From a bacterium (GTDB lineage Bacteria > Pseudomonadota > Gammaproteobacteria > Burkholderiales > Burkholderiaceae_C): 59,908 nucleotides of DNA. The position numbers and the translations under genes were made by a program. The notes below the pieces were generated by a model. It searched no databases, was not told where the DNA came from, and saw nothing but the letters and a program-made list of their open reading frames with translations. This document shows positions 24,105 to 32,752 of the stretch, in pieces; the first letter of the stretch is position 1, and each line of letters begins with the position of its first letter. Where the stretch lies: positions 1 to 59,908 of the forward strand of contig JAVBXK010000003.1 in NCBI GenBank assembly GCA_030824555.1, written 5' to 3'.

Positions 24105-24315
24105 TGCTTGTTCAAATGTGCCCACGCCTCCAGACCAAGACTGAATGGAAACCTTCTGCCCCTTCTTGAACCTGCCCTTTTCCACCAGCGCCTGCCAGGC
24201 CGTTAAGCCCACGAAATGCATGGACACCGCTTCTTCCATGCTGATGTTTTTGGGGTTGATGGCTACCGAATCTTGTTTGACAGCAATCAATTCAGCGAAG
24301 TCACCGATGCGGAAG
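24105..24315 (-). pseudogene. fragment of a zinc-type alcohol dehydrogenase / quinone oxidoreductase
   Basis: About 70 residues (IGDFAELIAVKQDSVAINPK, then SMEEAVSMHFVGLTAWQALV and KKGQKVSIQSWSGGVGTF) match the mid-region of MDR-type NADPH:quinone oxidoreductases, up to the GGVG nucleotide-binding turn. The sequences before and after are not recognisable as this enzyme, so it is a remnant. A frame runs on to 24707 but its start is non-homologous and overlaps the porin-like gene. Confidence 0.65.
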
Positions 24316-24503
24316 TCACCTGGACCACATGACGCGATCGTGCGTCGTGCCGAAAGTTCTCCCTTGCTCTGGAAGCAAATGGCCAAAAGTCTGCCCATTT
24401 TGGGTAAATGGTGCCTCTCTTGTGGAACCCGCGCCGAGAATGCCATCGGCTTGACCTCCGCGACGCATTCGACTCGCAGACCAACTAACGCACTCGCATC
24501 AAT

Positions 24504-25013
24504 ATGGTTCAGACCTCCTCCCAATTGTTTCGCACTACTCTGATTGCCACCGCCTTTGTATTCGGTGCCTCTGGTGCAATCGCAGACCCATATGTCGGCA
24601 TCCAGTACAAGAGCCTGAAGGGTGAGCGCAGCACGCTCGACTACTCCACCAACCAGGTCAACGCTCTGTTCGGCTATGAGTTCCTGAAAAGCGACGGCCT
24701 GTCCCATTCAGTTGAGTACGCAGGACCGATCAGCTCGAGTAACGGTCAGATCGGCAAGTACAACGTCGAGACGACCGTCTTTTCAGTTGGCTACAAGTTA
24801 ATCTACAACGGGTGGTACGGTCGGATCGCCTACGCGAAGCTCGACCGGGACGATCGAGACCTTGAGCTCACCAGCGACCGTGCCCTGGGCATGTCCTTGG
24901 GGTACGAATTCGAAATCAAACCCAATGTTTCGTTGCATTTGTCTTACGACATCCTGAGGAACTCCAACCTGAAGCTTTCCGGCTTCAGCATCGGCTCGGT
25001 TTTCCGCTTCTAA
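24504..25013 (+). CDS. outer-membrane beta-barrel protein
   Basis: A 169-aa protein with a signal peptide (TTLIATAFVFGASGAIA, cleavage near residue 27), then alternating amphipathic strands typical of small OmpA/OmpX-like barrels (NQVNALFGYEF, TTVFSVGYKLIYNGWYGRIAY, SLGYEFEIKPNVSLHLSYDI). It ends in the outer-membrane C-terminal signature SVFRF with terminal Phe. Probably eight strands. Function unknown; flanking DNA on both sides is decayed, so it may have arrived as a lone insert. Confidence 0.8.
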   Translation: MVQTSSQLFRTTLIATAFVFGASGAIADPYVGIQYKSLKGERSTLDYSTNQVNALFGYEFLKSDGLSHSVEYAGPISSSNGQIGKYNVETTVFSVGYKLIYNGWYGRIAYAKLDRDDRDLELTSDRALGMSLGYEFEIKPNVSLHLSYDILRNSNLKLSGFSIGSVFRF

Positions 25014-25612
25014 GGTACATCGGCATTGCTTCGATTTCGGCCGTGCAACTGCGCCTGGGGGGTGTGGGTCTGCACTTTTTCCTGTCCGTCATCTCCTGTT
25101 GGGTGACGGACTTCACTAACTTCAAGCTGGTACGGCTGGTGGGGGGCAGGTCAGGGTCGACCATTGATCAGGTGGTGTGGAATGTCTATCCTGCCGCTTT
25201 CTTCGTCGCCACGCCCACGGCGGAACAGGGTCTGTACCTCCCCACAATCCAATAAGCGTGCACCGAGCATTGAGCGCAGCAAACGGATATTTCATCCCTC
25301 GACTACAGCCAGCTCCTGCCGGCTTGACCTGCACCCCGGTGTGCACCGTACCTGCTTCACTTTCCAGCCACGTTGTGTAGAGCCGGGTTTCTTGATCGGT
25401 GCCACCGCTAGCCAACTTGATTGTGCTCCGCGAATAGCGGGTGTTAAAGCTGTCGATGGCTCACATTACTTTGCGCCAGCTAGAGGTGCCCGTAGTAGGG
25501 CGAGTTGAAAGTACGTATGACTGCGCCCAAATTGCGCCCAATTTGGTGAAAAGTGGATCTACTCGACCTGAACAACGAGTAATCATTGACAACCAATCCA
25601 CCGGAGGAAGTG
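25014..25612. other. 600-bp stretch without a confident gene
   Basis: Short frames on both strands (for example 25043-25255 plus, 25122-25415 minus) have no recognised product. The stretch appears to be decayed mobile-element DNA. A good Shine-Dalgarno (GGAGGAAG) at its right edge belongs to the GGDEF gene. Confidence 0.4.
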
Positions 25613-26611
25613 ATGGCAGAGCAAGAAGACCACGGACTGACCTCAGAAAGTCTTTTCACGTTTTTTCGAGAACTGTGGGAGCATGGACTGGACCCTTTTT
25701 GGGTTTGTGAGAACACACCCGCTGGTTGGGTCATCGTAGCCGCCAACCCCGCTGCGCAGCGTGTTGACCCGAGGCAGAAAAAGGGTGCCCGATTGGTTCA
25801 CCTGGTGGCCCACTTTCCCGAGCCCGATTGTTTGATTGCGGGTTACGAACGGCTCTTGTCAGAACGACGCACAGTCACATTCGAACAACGGCCTGTCATA
25901 GACGACTTACCAAGACTGTTTGAAACCATGCTCGTTCCAATCATGGATGCCGCTGGCAACATCACGCATGCTTGGGGAATGTCACGGGACCGTACCAAGT
26001 ACCTTAACGCGTACAACGAGCTTCAGGCAATCAATGAGAGGATGGACGAGATCATTCAGGCAAAAACCAAAGAGCTTGAAGTTGCCAACCAGAAACTGTC
26101 CGAGTTGTCACTTACCGATGCGCTCACTGGGATCGCCAACCGTCGCCACATGGACAAATACCTGGCGGATGAGGTTCGGAAACTGTCGCGGCATAGCGGT
26201 TCCCTCGCTTTCATTTTGATGGATATTGATCATTTCAAACGTTACAACGACAGTCTGGGTCACTTGGCGGGTGATGAAGCATTGCGTCGTGTAGCGGCAG
26301 TTCTGAACGCATCAGTACCGCGCAGTTCAGATTTGATTGCCCGCTATGGCGGCGAAGAATTCGCCATCATCTTGCCAGACAGCGCTGTTCAGGCAGCCGT
26401 TCATGTGGTCAGCAGAGCAATGGACACTTTGAGTGATGCGGCAATTCCCCACCCGGATTCGCCAACTTCGAAATACCTCACCCTTAGCGCAGGCATTTCG
26501 GTTAAGTCAGCCTCGGACATCGTCCAACTAGAGGATTTCATTCTTGAGGCCGACAGAGCCCTCTACCTATCTAAACAAGCCGGCAGAAACCGCTACACCA
26601 TTGCGGACTGA
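25613..26611 (+). CDS. PAS-like / GGDEF diguanylate cyclase
   Basis: A 332-aa protein from ATG 25613, chosen over an upstream start because GGAGGAAG precedes it. Residues 25-130 look like a PAS-type sensor (LDPFWVCENTPAGWVIVAAN), residues 135-165 a helical linker and 166-330 a GGDEF domain (LTDALTGIANRR, MDIDHFKRYNDSLGH, RYGGEEF). An inhibitory I-site RSSD sits five residues before GGEEF, so product feedback is expected. It makes c-di-GMP from two GTP. Its stop overlaps the start of the DUF389 gene by one base, suggesting an operon. Confidence 0.9.
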   Translation: MAEQEDHGLTSESLFTFFRELWEHGLDPFWVCENTPAGWVIVAANPAAQRVDPRQKKGARLVHLVAHFPEPDCLIAGYERLLSERRTVTFEQRPVIDDLPRLFETMLVPIMDAAGNITHAWGMSRDRTKYLNAYNELQAINERMDEIIQAKTKELEVANQKLSELSLTDALTGIANRRHMDKYLADEVRKLSRHSGSLAFILMDIDHFKRYNDSLGHLAGDEALRRVAAVLNASVPRSSDLIARYGGEEFAIILPDSAVQAAVHVVSRAMDTLSDAAIPHPDSPTSKYLTLSAGISVKSASDIVQLEDFILEADRALYLSKQAGRNRYTIAD

Positions 26612-27633
26612 TGATGCACATGACGGAAGCCATTGACAAACCCAACCCGCCACTCATGCGCATGTTCAACTTGCGTAGAGGTCTCGATGAGCCAGAGGTG
26701 ATCGATGCCACCATCCGGGAAGGTGTCACCATTTTTGGCACCAATCTTTGGGTCTTGCTATTGGCAATGCTCATCGCTTCGATTGGACTTGATGTCAATT
26801 CGACAGCAGTCATCATCGGAGCCATGCTCATTTCGCCGCTGATGGGGCCAATTGTCGGGGTGGGGTACGGCCTTGCTATCGGTGACCTGGTACTGATACG
26901 CAAGGGCACTTTGACTCTGCTGGCCTTCACAGCGGTCAGTCTGCTGTCCTCAACTGCCTATTTCACTCTCAGCCCACTCAGCGAGCCTGGATCTGAGTTG
27001 CTGGCGCGAACAAGCCCCACGCTGTGGGATGTGCTAATTGCTTTCTTTGGTGGTGCGGCAGGCATCATTGCATTGACCCGGCGAAGTTTCTCGAACGTGC
27101 TGCCAGGGGTTGCCATAGCGACCGCCTTGATGCCTCCTTTGTGTACAACGGGGTATTCCATTGCGAACGGTCACTGGGGGTGGGCTGCTGGCGCTTTCTA
27201 CTTGTTCACGATCAACGGTGTGTTCATCGCATTCGCGACTCTGTTGTTCGTCAAATTAATTGGTTTACCAGAACGTGCAGATGTGCCGCCAGCCACTGGA
27301 GGCAAAGCCAAAATTCTGACGGCACTTACCGTGATCCAGCGTACTGGCGAAGCGTTCGCTGGTGGCGGCGAACTTCAGGCGCTTGAGTACCGCCATTTCG
27401 TGCGTGAGCTTGTCGATCACGGTCTGCTTGAATGCGGCCTCGTGTTCGCGCTGGGCAATCAGTGCGTCTTTTGCCCGCAATCGCGCATCGTGCTCGGCCA
27501 GCAAGTTCTGCAGCAGTTGCTGCACTTGCGGGTCCAACGATTCCAACTGCTGCGCGCTGATCATGGAAGGAGATCATGCCAACGTTTTGGGTCGTGCACA
27601 TCGGCATTTCCAGCAATTGCAAAGCGTCGATAA
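26611..27633 (+). pseudogene. DUF389 membrane protein, 3' end replaced by an IS66 remnant
   Basis: Residues 1-245 are a DUF389 protein: REGVTIFGTNLWVLLLAM, then GLDVNSTAVIIGAMLISPLM and four or five more membrane segments with AIATALMPPLCTTGYSIAN. After about base 27345 the frame continues through antisense IS66 tnpC DNA and ends in unrelated sequence (residues 246-340). The native C-terminus is lost. It may still make a membrane protein. It is coupled to the diguanylate cyclase upstream. Confidence 0.75.
27345..27564 (-). pseudogene. tnpC: IS66 transposase tnpC, N-terminal fragment
   Basis: From ATG 27564 the frame reads LDPQVQQLLQNLLAEHDARL and later KQTVIDKLTHEMAVLKRLKF followed by SERF, the typical leucine-rich start of IS66 TnpC. 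Homology ends at about 27345, where the frame runs into DUF389 DNA. Catalytic and zinc-binding parts are missing. Confidence 0.8.
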
Positions 27634-27652
27634 ACACGTTTCAAATAGCGCT

Positions 27653-27985
27653 TCAAATAACGCGAATAACGCCGGCTTGCCCCAACCGTTGCCAGGGCAA
27701 TCCAAGAACCAGTGCGTCCAGCTGTGTCGTGCTCAGGCGTACCGTTGCGCTGCCATCAGATGCCCATACAAACTTGCCGACGTTAAGCCGCCGCGCGACC
27801 AACCAGACGCCTATGCCGTCATGCACCAGCGCCTTCATGCGGTTGGCGCGCCGGTTGGCAAACACGTAGGCATGGTGCGGATGGGCTGCACCAAAGACCG
27901 CAACCACGCGCGCCAGAGCAGCCTCGCTGCCCATGCGCATGTCCAGTGGTTGTACCGCCATCCAAACCTCGTCCACGCGGATCAA
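27653..27985 (-). CDS. tnpB: IS66 accessory protein TnpB
   Basis: A 110-aa protein from a TTG start at 27985 that overlaps the tnpA stop (TTGA). It matches the IS66 Orf2 family at IRVDEVWMAVQPLDMRMG, then PHHAYVFANRRANRMKALVH and GIGVWLVARRLNVGKFVW. Required with TnpA and TnpC for transposition of IS66 elements; here stranded because tnpC is cut. Confidence 0.85.
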   Translation of the reverse strand: MIRVDEVWMAVQPLDMRMGSEAALARVVAVFGAAHPHHAYVFANRRANRMKALVHDGIGVWLVARRLNVGKFVWASDGSATVRLSTTQLDALVLGLPWQRLGQAGVIRVI

Positions 27986-28431
27986 CTCAGCACCTCGCGC
28001 ACCCACGCAGCACTGTCACCCATCATGGGCAGGCTGACCAAGACTGTGGTTTCACCACGGTGGATTTGCACTTGAACGATGGTTAAAGTTGCCGATGCCG
28101 ATGCCGATGCCGATGCCGATGCCGATGCCGATGCCGGCGCCGGCGCAGTGGGAGTGGGCTTGTCAATTTGCACGGGCAACTGCACAAACGACAGCGCTTG
28201 GGCATTGCGGTCATCACGAATAGCTGGGCTCGGTGCATTGGCAGGTGAGGACGCATAAGCCCAACGGCGCAGCATATTGGCGTTGATTCCATTGGCCAGC
28301 GCGACGGATGCCAATGATGCGTGCGGCTGAAGAGCCTGGGCGACAACGCGCGCCTTGAACTCATCAGAATGCTTGCGCCAACTCCGCTTGGGCGGCTTCG
28401 TAATCTCTGGATTGGTCTCAGTTGTGTTCAT
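27982..28431 (-). CDS. tnpA: IS66 accessory protein TnpA with Ser-Ala dipeptide repeat
   Basis: A 149-aa protein from ATG 28431. The N-terminal half has the IS3/IS66-type helix-turn-helix (RSWRKHSDEFKARVVAQALQ and SVALANGINANMLRRW). The C-terminal half contains a run of about seven Ala-Ser pairs encoded by a hexanucleotide repeat and ends with VQIHRGETTVLVSLPM. Longer upstream frames to 28872 belong to the neighbouring IS91-like DNA in antisense. Confidence 0.82.
   Translation of the reverse strand: MNTTETNPEITKPPKRSWRKHSDEFKARVVAQALQPHASLASVALANGINANMLRRWAYASSPANAPSPAIRDDRNAQALSFVQLPVQIDKPTPTAPAPASASASASASASASATLTIVQVQIHRGETTVLVSLPMMGDSAAWVREVLS
28091..28132. repeat. (GCCGAT)7 hexanucleotide microsatellite in tnpA
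   Basis: Seven perfect tandem copies of GCCGAT are followed by GCCGGC. As the unit is a multiple of three, slippage changes the number of Ala-Ser pairs but not the frame of TnpA. Confidence 0.95.
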
Positions 28432-28469
28432 GTGTCCACTCGAAAGTTTGTGGACACAAGCATCCTTGT

Positions 28470-28914
28470 TCACCTGCGCGAATTCAAGGTGACTTGGGCG
28501 GACGCATACACGGTGGAGACTGCACAACCCGGCGCGGGCGTGCCCGGGGTGGCGCTGCCGGGTAAAGCGGTCGCACCCACACCACCAGAATCTGCAGCAC
28601 CCCCAAAGCGCCCAGCGCACTACCTGTGGGCGGTGCTGATTGCCCGCATCTACGAAGTCTTTCCGCTGCTGTGCCCAATTTGCGGGGGGCAGATGCGCAT
28701 CATCGCCTTCATCACCCACAGCGTTGACGTCCGCCACATCCTGAACCACATCGGGGTGGCGTCCGAACCCCCGCACATCACCCCGGCACGCGGACCGCCG
28801 TTGTGGGATGACTGTGACGCGCAGGTCGATGACCGGGTGCAAGGCGAGCCGGACTGGGATTTGGCAGCGCAACCCGCACCGGACTACGAGGTGGACCAGC
28901 GCATCAATTGGTGA
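28470..28914 (+). pseudogene. IS91-like transposase, C-terminal fragment
   Basis: The frame carries KRPAHYLWAVLIARIYEVFP and LLCPICGGQMRIIAFITHS with a CxxC pair, VDVRHILNHIGVASEPPHI, and the closing YEVDQRINW. I recognise this as the C-terminal region of IS91-type transposases common in betaproteobacteria. The catalytic part with the Tyr motif is missing and the start is cut by the IS66 remnant. Confidence in the family is moderate. Confidence 0.65.
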
Positions 28915-29093
28915 CCCAATGAAGCGGCGGTATTAATCGCTGCGAGGTGCAGCTGAGTGCGCGCCAGCCCCAAATGCATATTGCTTCCCAAGCTCTCGCG
29001 ATTGAGCGACAAGCGAGCGCTCAATCTGCCTTGGCCGAACGTGGCTCGAAGCCCAAAACTGGTGCCATACTTTGCCTCATGCGGTTGAAATTC

Positions 29094-29516
29094 CTATCCG
29101 TCTTCGCCCGGTTTGCCGTCAAGTTGAATCGAGCGTTCTTGCCCATTCCATCGCGTGGCTACCACGTGGGGGCCAAGACTGAGGCGAAGTCGGGCGAAGC
29201 CAAACGGGATGGTCACCAGCCCAGGCCGACCATCCACCGCCATCGGCACCGCGTTGCCGACATCGCCCAATCGCTTGCGCAGAATGTAGAGGGTAAATAG
29301 ATCGCGGTGCGGCAAGAGCTGCCTGGCCTCGGCCGCCGGTGTTGGTACCGTCGTGTCACCGCAGGTGAGCCGTTTTGATCGTCTTCGAGACAATGGCGCA
29401 AAGCAGGCGTGACCGCTCGGATCGCGACGACGAATCGGTTCGCTGGCACAGCCTGCCAATGCCACCACGGCGAATACCGCCGGCACCATCAACCTCGTTC
29501 GACGATTCATCATCAC
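29094..29516 (-). CDS. putative lipoprotein, unknown function
   Basis: A 140-aa protein with a lipoprotein signal: basic MNRRTR, hydrophobic LMVPAVFAVVALAGC, lipobox LAGC with Cys 22. The mature part includes AEARQLLPHRDLFTLYILRK and GRPGLVTIPFGFARLRLSLG. No family recognised. It is 48 bp downstream of czcA on the same strand and could be the last gene of the czc operon, though no czc locus I know has it. Confidence 0.6.
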   Translation of the reverse strand: MMMNRRTRLMVPAVFAVVALAGCASEPIRRRDPSGHACFAPLSRRRSKRLTCGDTTVPTPAAEARQLLPHRDLFTLYILRKRLGDVGNAVPMAVDGRPGLVTIPFGFARLRLSLGPHVVATRWNGQERSIQLDGKPGEDG

Positions 29517-29564
29517 GATCTCCTTCAGTTCACGCCTGAGAAAACGCTGCGTGCTCGCTCAGTC

Positions 29565-32500
29565 TCAATGCGACACCGGCTCGGGATGAGGTGGATCAGC
29601 CGAGACATCCTCGTCCACCTCGTCGGGTTTATGAACCATGCTGTACAGCAGCGGTAGCACCAGCAGGGTCAGCAAGGTGGACGACAAGATACCGCCAATC
29701 ACGACCGTAGCCAGTGGGCGCTGAACCTCCGCCCCCGTACCGGTGGCGATGGCCATCGGCACGAAGCCCAAGGAGGCGACCAAGGCCGTCATCAACACCG
29801 GCCGCAAGCGTGTCAATGCCCCCTCGTGAACGGCTTCGTCCAGCGGCTTGCCTTCTTCGCGCAGGCTGCGGATATACGAGATCATCACCAGGCCATTCAG
29901 AACGGCCACGCCGGACAGGGCAATGAAGCCGACGGCTGCGGAGATCGACAGCGGGATGTCCCGCAACCACAGGGCGATGATCCCGCCAGTCAGGGCGAAG
30001 GGAATGCCCGTGAACACCAGCAGGCCGTCTTTGACATTCCCGAACATGGCGAACAGCAGGGTGAAGACCAGCAGCAGGGAGACCGGTACAACGACCTGCA
30101 GGCGCTGTGTCGCGGACTGCAGATTCTCGAACGTGCCGCCCCAACTGGTCCAGTAGCCGGTCGGGATCTTGATCTGCGAGAGCCCCTGCTCGGCTTCAGC
30201 AACGAACGAACCGATGTCGCGGCCTCGCACGTTGGCGCTGACGACGATACGACGCTTGCCGTTTTCCCGGCTGACCTGGTTGGGCCCTGGCGATACCCCC
30301 AAGGTCGCAACCTCGGACAAGGGGATGAAATGGGCTCGCCCGTCGGCCGCGCGCGGCAGCGCGATCGGTAGACGTTTCATCGCCTCGATATCGCCTCGAA
30401 CACTCTCGGGCAACCTGACCTTGATGTCAAAACGACGGTCACCCTCGAACACCGTTCCCGCCTCGCGGCCCCCCATCGCGGTGGCCAGCGTCTCCTGGAT
30501 ATCTCCGACGTTGAGGCCATAGCGCGAACTCTTTTCGCGATCGATCTGCACGGTCAGCATCGGCAGGCCCGTGGTCTGCTCGACCTTGACCTCGGAGGCA
30601 CCCGCAATCTTCTGGAGCATGGTCGAGATCGATTCCGCCGTTTTGTTCAAAACCTCCATGTCGTCGCCGAAGACCTTGATGGCGACGTCGCTTCGAACGC
30701 CGGAGATCAATTCATTGAAGCGCAGCTGGATCGGCTGCGAGAACTCGTAGTTGTTGCCCGGGATATTGTTCACCTCGGCCTGCACCGCTTGCAGCAAATC
30801 ATCACGCGAGCGCGACGGGTCGGGCCAGGCGCTCACGGGCTTGAGCATGATGTAGCCGTCCGAGATATTGGGCGGCATAGGGTCCGATGCAATCTCGGCG
30901 GTGCCCGTGCGGGCGAACACACGGTCAATCTCCGGGAACTTGTCCTTCAGCGTCTTCTCGATCTGCTGCTGCATGGCGACCGATTGCGACAGGCTGGTGC
31001 CCGGGATGCGCAAAGCCTGGATGGCGAAATCCCCCTCGTTCAGGTTGGGAACAAATTCGCTGCCCATGCGAGTGGCCAGCAGCGCACTCAGCACCACCGT
31101 CACGGCGGCAAAGGTCAACACCACCGGCTTGGCGGTCATGGCCTTGCCCAGCACCGGCGTGTACCAGCGCTTAGCGATCGCCATGAGGGCGTTCTCTTTC
31201 TCGGAGACCCGCTCGCCAATGAATAGCGCCATCGCCGCGGGGATGAAGGTGACCGACAAGATCATGGCACCGAGCAAGGCGATCACGACCGTCATCGCCA
31301 TCGGATGGAACATTTTCCCTTCGACACCTGTCAGGGCGAAGATGGGCAGGTAAACCACCATGATGATGAGCTGCCCGAACAGCAGCGCACGGCGCGACTC
31401 CTTGGACGCAACGAACACCTCGTGGAAGCGCTCGGCCCGCGTGAGTGGACGGCCGAAATGGGTCTGTGCATGGGCCAGGCGCCTGACACAGTTCTCCACA
31501 ATCACCACCGCGCCGTCGATGATGATGCCGAAGTCCAGCGCGCCCAAACTCATCAGATTGGCACTGACCTTGTAAGTCACCATGCCGGTGAATGTGAAGA
31601 GCATGGACAAGGGGATGATCAATGCGGTGATCAAAGCAGCCCGAATGTTGCCCAGGAACATGAACAGGATCACGATCACCAGCACAGCGCCTTCGAGCAA
31701 GTTCTTCTTGACGGTGCTGATGGCCTTGTCGACCAGCGTGGTGCGGTCGTACACGGTGACGGCATGCACACCTTCGGGCAAGGAACGATTGATCTCCAGC
31801 ATCTTCTTGTCGACGGCCTGAGAGACCGTGCGGCTGTTCTGCCCGATCAGCATGAACACCGTGCCGAGCACCACCTCGCGCCCGTTGTCGGTGGCAGCAC
31901 CCGTGCGCAACTCGCGACCGAGGCCGACCTCGGCGACGTCCTTGATGCGGATGGGCTGGCCTTTGGCGGTGCCGACGATGACCTCGCGAATGTCCTCGAT
32001 GCCTCGAACCTGCCCCGGTGCACGGATCAGGTACTGCTCGCCGCGCTTCTCGATGTAGCCCGCGCCCACATTGGCGTTGTTGCGCTCCAGCGCATTGACG
32101 ATCTCCGGCAGCGTGAGGCCATAGGCGGCCAGACGTTCTGGCAGCGGCGCGACCTGGTACTCCTTGGCAAAGCCCCCGATCGAATTGATCTCGGTGACGC
32201 CCGGCACATTGCGCAGTTGCGGCTTGATGACCCAGTCCTGGATCTCGCGCAGATCGGTGGGGGTGTATGGCGAGCCGTCAGGCTTCTTTGCACCGTCCTT
32301 GGCCTCCACCGTCCACAGATAGATTTCGCCCAGTCCCGTAGAGATCGGCCCCAATGCCGGTGTGATGCCCGTAGGCATCTTGTCGCGCGCCTCCTGGATG
32401 CGCTCGTTCACGAGTTGCCGCGCGAAATAGATGTCAGTGCCATCCTTGAAGATCACGGTCACCTGAGACAGGCCGTAGCGGGACAGCGAGCGGGTCTGTT

Positions 32501-32738
32501 CAAGATTGGGCAGGCCGGCCATCACGGTCTCGATGGGGTAGGTCACGCGCTGCTCGGTTTCAAGCGGCGAGTAGCCAGGTGCCTGCGTATTGATCTGAAC
32601 CTGGACGTTGGTGATGTCGGGCACGGCGTCGATGGGCAGCTTCTGATAGCTGAAGACTCCCAGTGCGGCCATGCCCAGGACGGTCAGCAGAACCAACCAC
32701 CGCAGCTCGATTGCAAAGCGAATAAGGCGTTCAAACAT
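29565..32738 (-). CDS. czcA: RND heavy-metal efflux pump, inner-membrane transporter CzcA
   Basis: A 1057-aa protein from ATG 32738 (MFERLIRFAIELRWLVLL); the open frame extends upstream in antisense of czcB and should not be used. It has the RND plan: twelve membrane helices, two large periplasmic loops and the proton-relay motif DFGIIIDGAVVIVEN in the fourth helix, matching the HME1 signature DFGx3DGAx3VEN typical of Co/Zn/Cd pumps rather than Cu/Ag pumps. It exports divalent cations by proton antiport together with CzcB and CzcC. It lies 14 bp after czcB in the order I-C-B-A. Confidence 0.95.
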   Translation of the reverse strand: MFERLIRFAIELRWLVLLTVLGMAALGVFSYQKLPIDAVPDITNVQVQINTQAPGYSPLETEQRVTYPIETVMAGLPNLEQTRSLSRYGLSQVTVIFKDGTDIYFARQLVNERIQEARDKMPTGITPALGPISTGLGEIYLWTVEAKDGAKKPDGSPYTPTDLREIQDWVIKPQLRNVPGVTEINSIGGFAKEYQVAPLPERLAAYGLTLPEIVNALERNNANVGAGYIEKRGEQYLIRAPGQVRGIEDIREVIVGTAKGQPIRIKDVAEVGLGRELRTGAATDNGREVVLGTVFMLIGQNSRTVSQAVDKKMLEINRSLPEGVHAVTVYDRTTLVDKAISTVKKNLLEGAVLVIVILFMFLGNIRAALITALIIPLSMLFTFTGMVTYKVSANLMSLGALDFGIIIDGAVVIVENCVRRLAHAQTHFGRPLTRAERFHEVFVASKESRRALLFGQLIIMVVYLPIFALTGVEGKMFHPMAMTVVIALLGAMILSVTFIPAAMALFIGERVSEKENALMAIAKRWYTPVLGKAMTAKPVVLTFAAVTVVLSALLATRMGSEFVPNLNEGDFAIQALRIPGTSLSQSVAMQQQIEKTLKDKFPEIDRVFARTGTAEIASDPMPPNISDGYIMLKPVSAWPDPSRSRDDLLQAVQAEVNNIPGNNYEFSQPIQLRFNELISGVRSDVAIKVFGDDMEVLNKTAESISTMLQKIAGASEVKVEQTTGLPMLTVQIDREKSSRYGLNVGDIQETLATAMGGREAGTVFEGDRRFDIKVRLPESVRGDIEAMKRLPIALPRAADGRAHFIPLSEVATLGVSPGPNQVSRENGKRRIVVSANVRGRDIGSFVAEAEQGLSQIKIPTGYWTSWGGTFENLQSATQRLQVVVPVSLLLVFTLLFAMFGNVKDGLLVFTGIPFALTGGIIALWLRDIPLSISAAVGFIALSGVAVLNGLVMISYIRSLREEGKPLDEAVHEGALTRLRPVLMTALVASLGFVPMAIATGTGAEVQRPLATVVIGGILSSTLLTLLVLPLLYSMVHKPDEVDEDVSADPPHPEPVSH

Positions 32739-32752
32739 GATTGATCTCGGGC

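Larger units (their letters stand above)
27345..28460 (-). mobile_element. IS66-family element remnant (tnpA, tnpB, start of tnpC)
   Basis: On the minus strand, tnpA, tnpB and the first ~70 codons of tnpC follow in the usual IS66 order, then the element breaks off at about 27345 inside DUF389. At the other side it abuts an IS91-like transposase tail near 28460. No pair of terminal repeats is visible, so this is a deleted copy. Confidence 0.75.

Noticed and set aside
24084-24707. 207-codon minus-strand gene covering the dehydrogenase fragment
   Set aside because: Only about 70 residues resemble an oxidoreductase; the rest is antisense to the beta-barrel gene, so only the fragment is called a pseudogene.
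28432-28457. GTGTCCAC/GTGGACAC inverted repeat upstream of tnpA as an IS terminal repeat
   Set aside because: IS66 ends normally open with GTAAGC-like sequence; this short repeat is not matched at the other side and may be a tnpA operator or chance.
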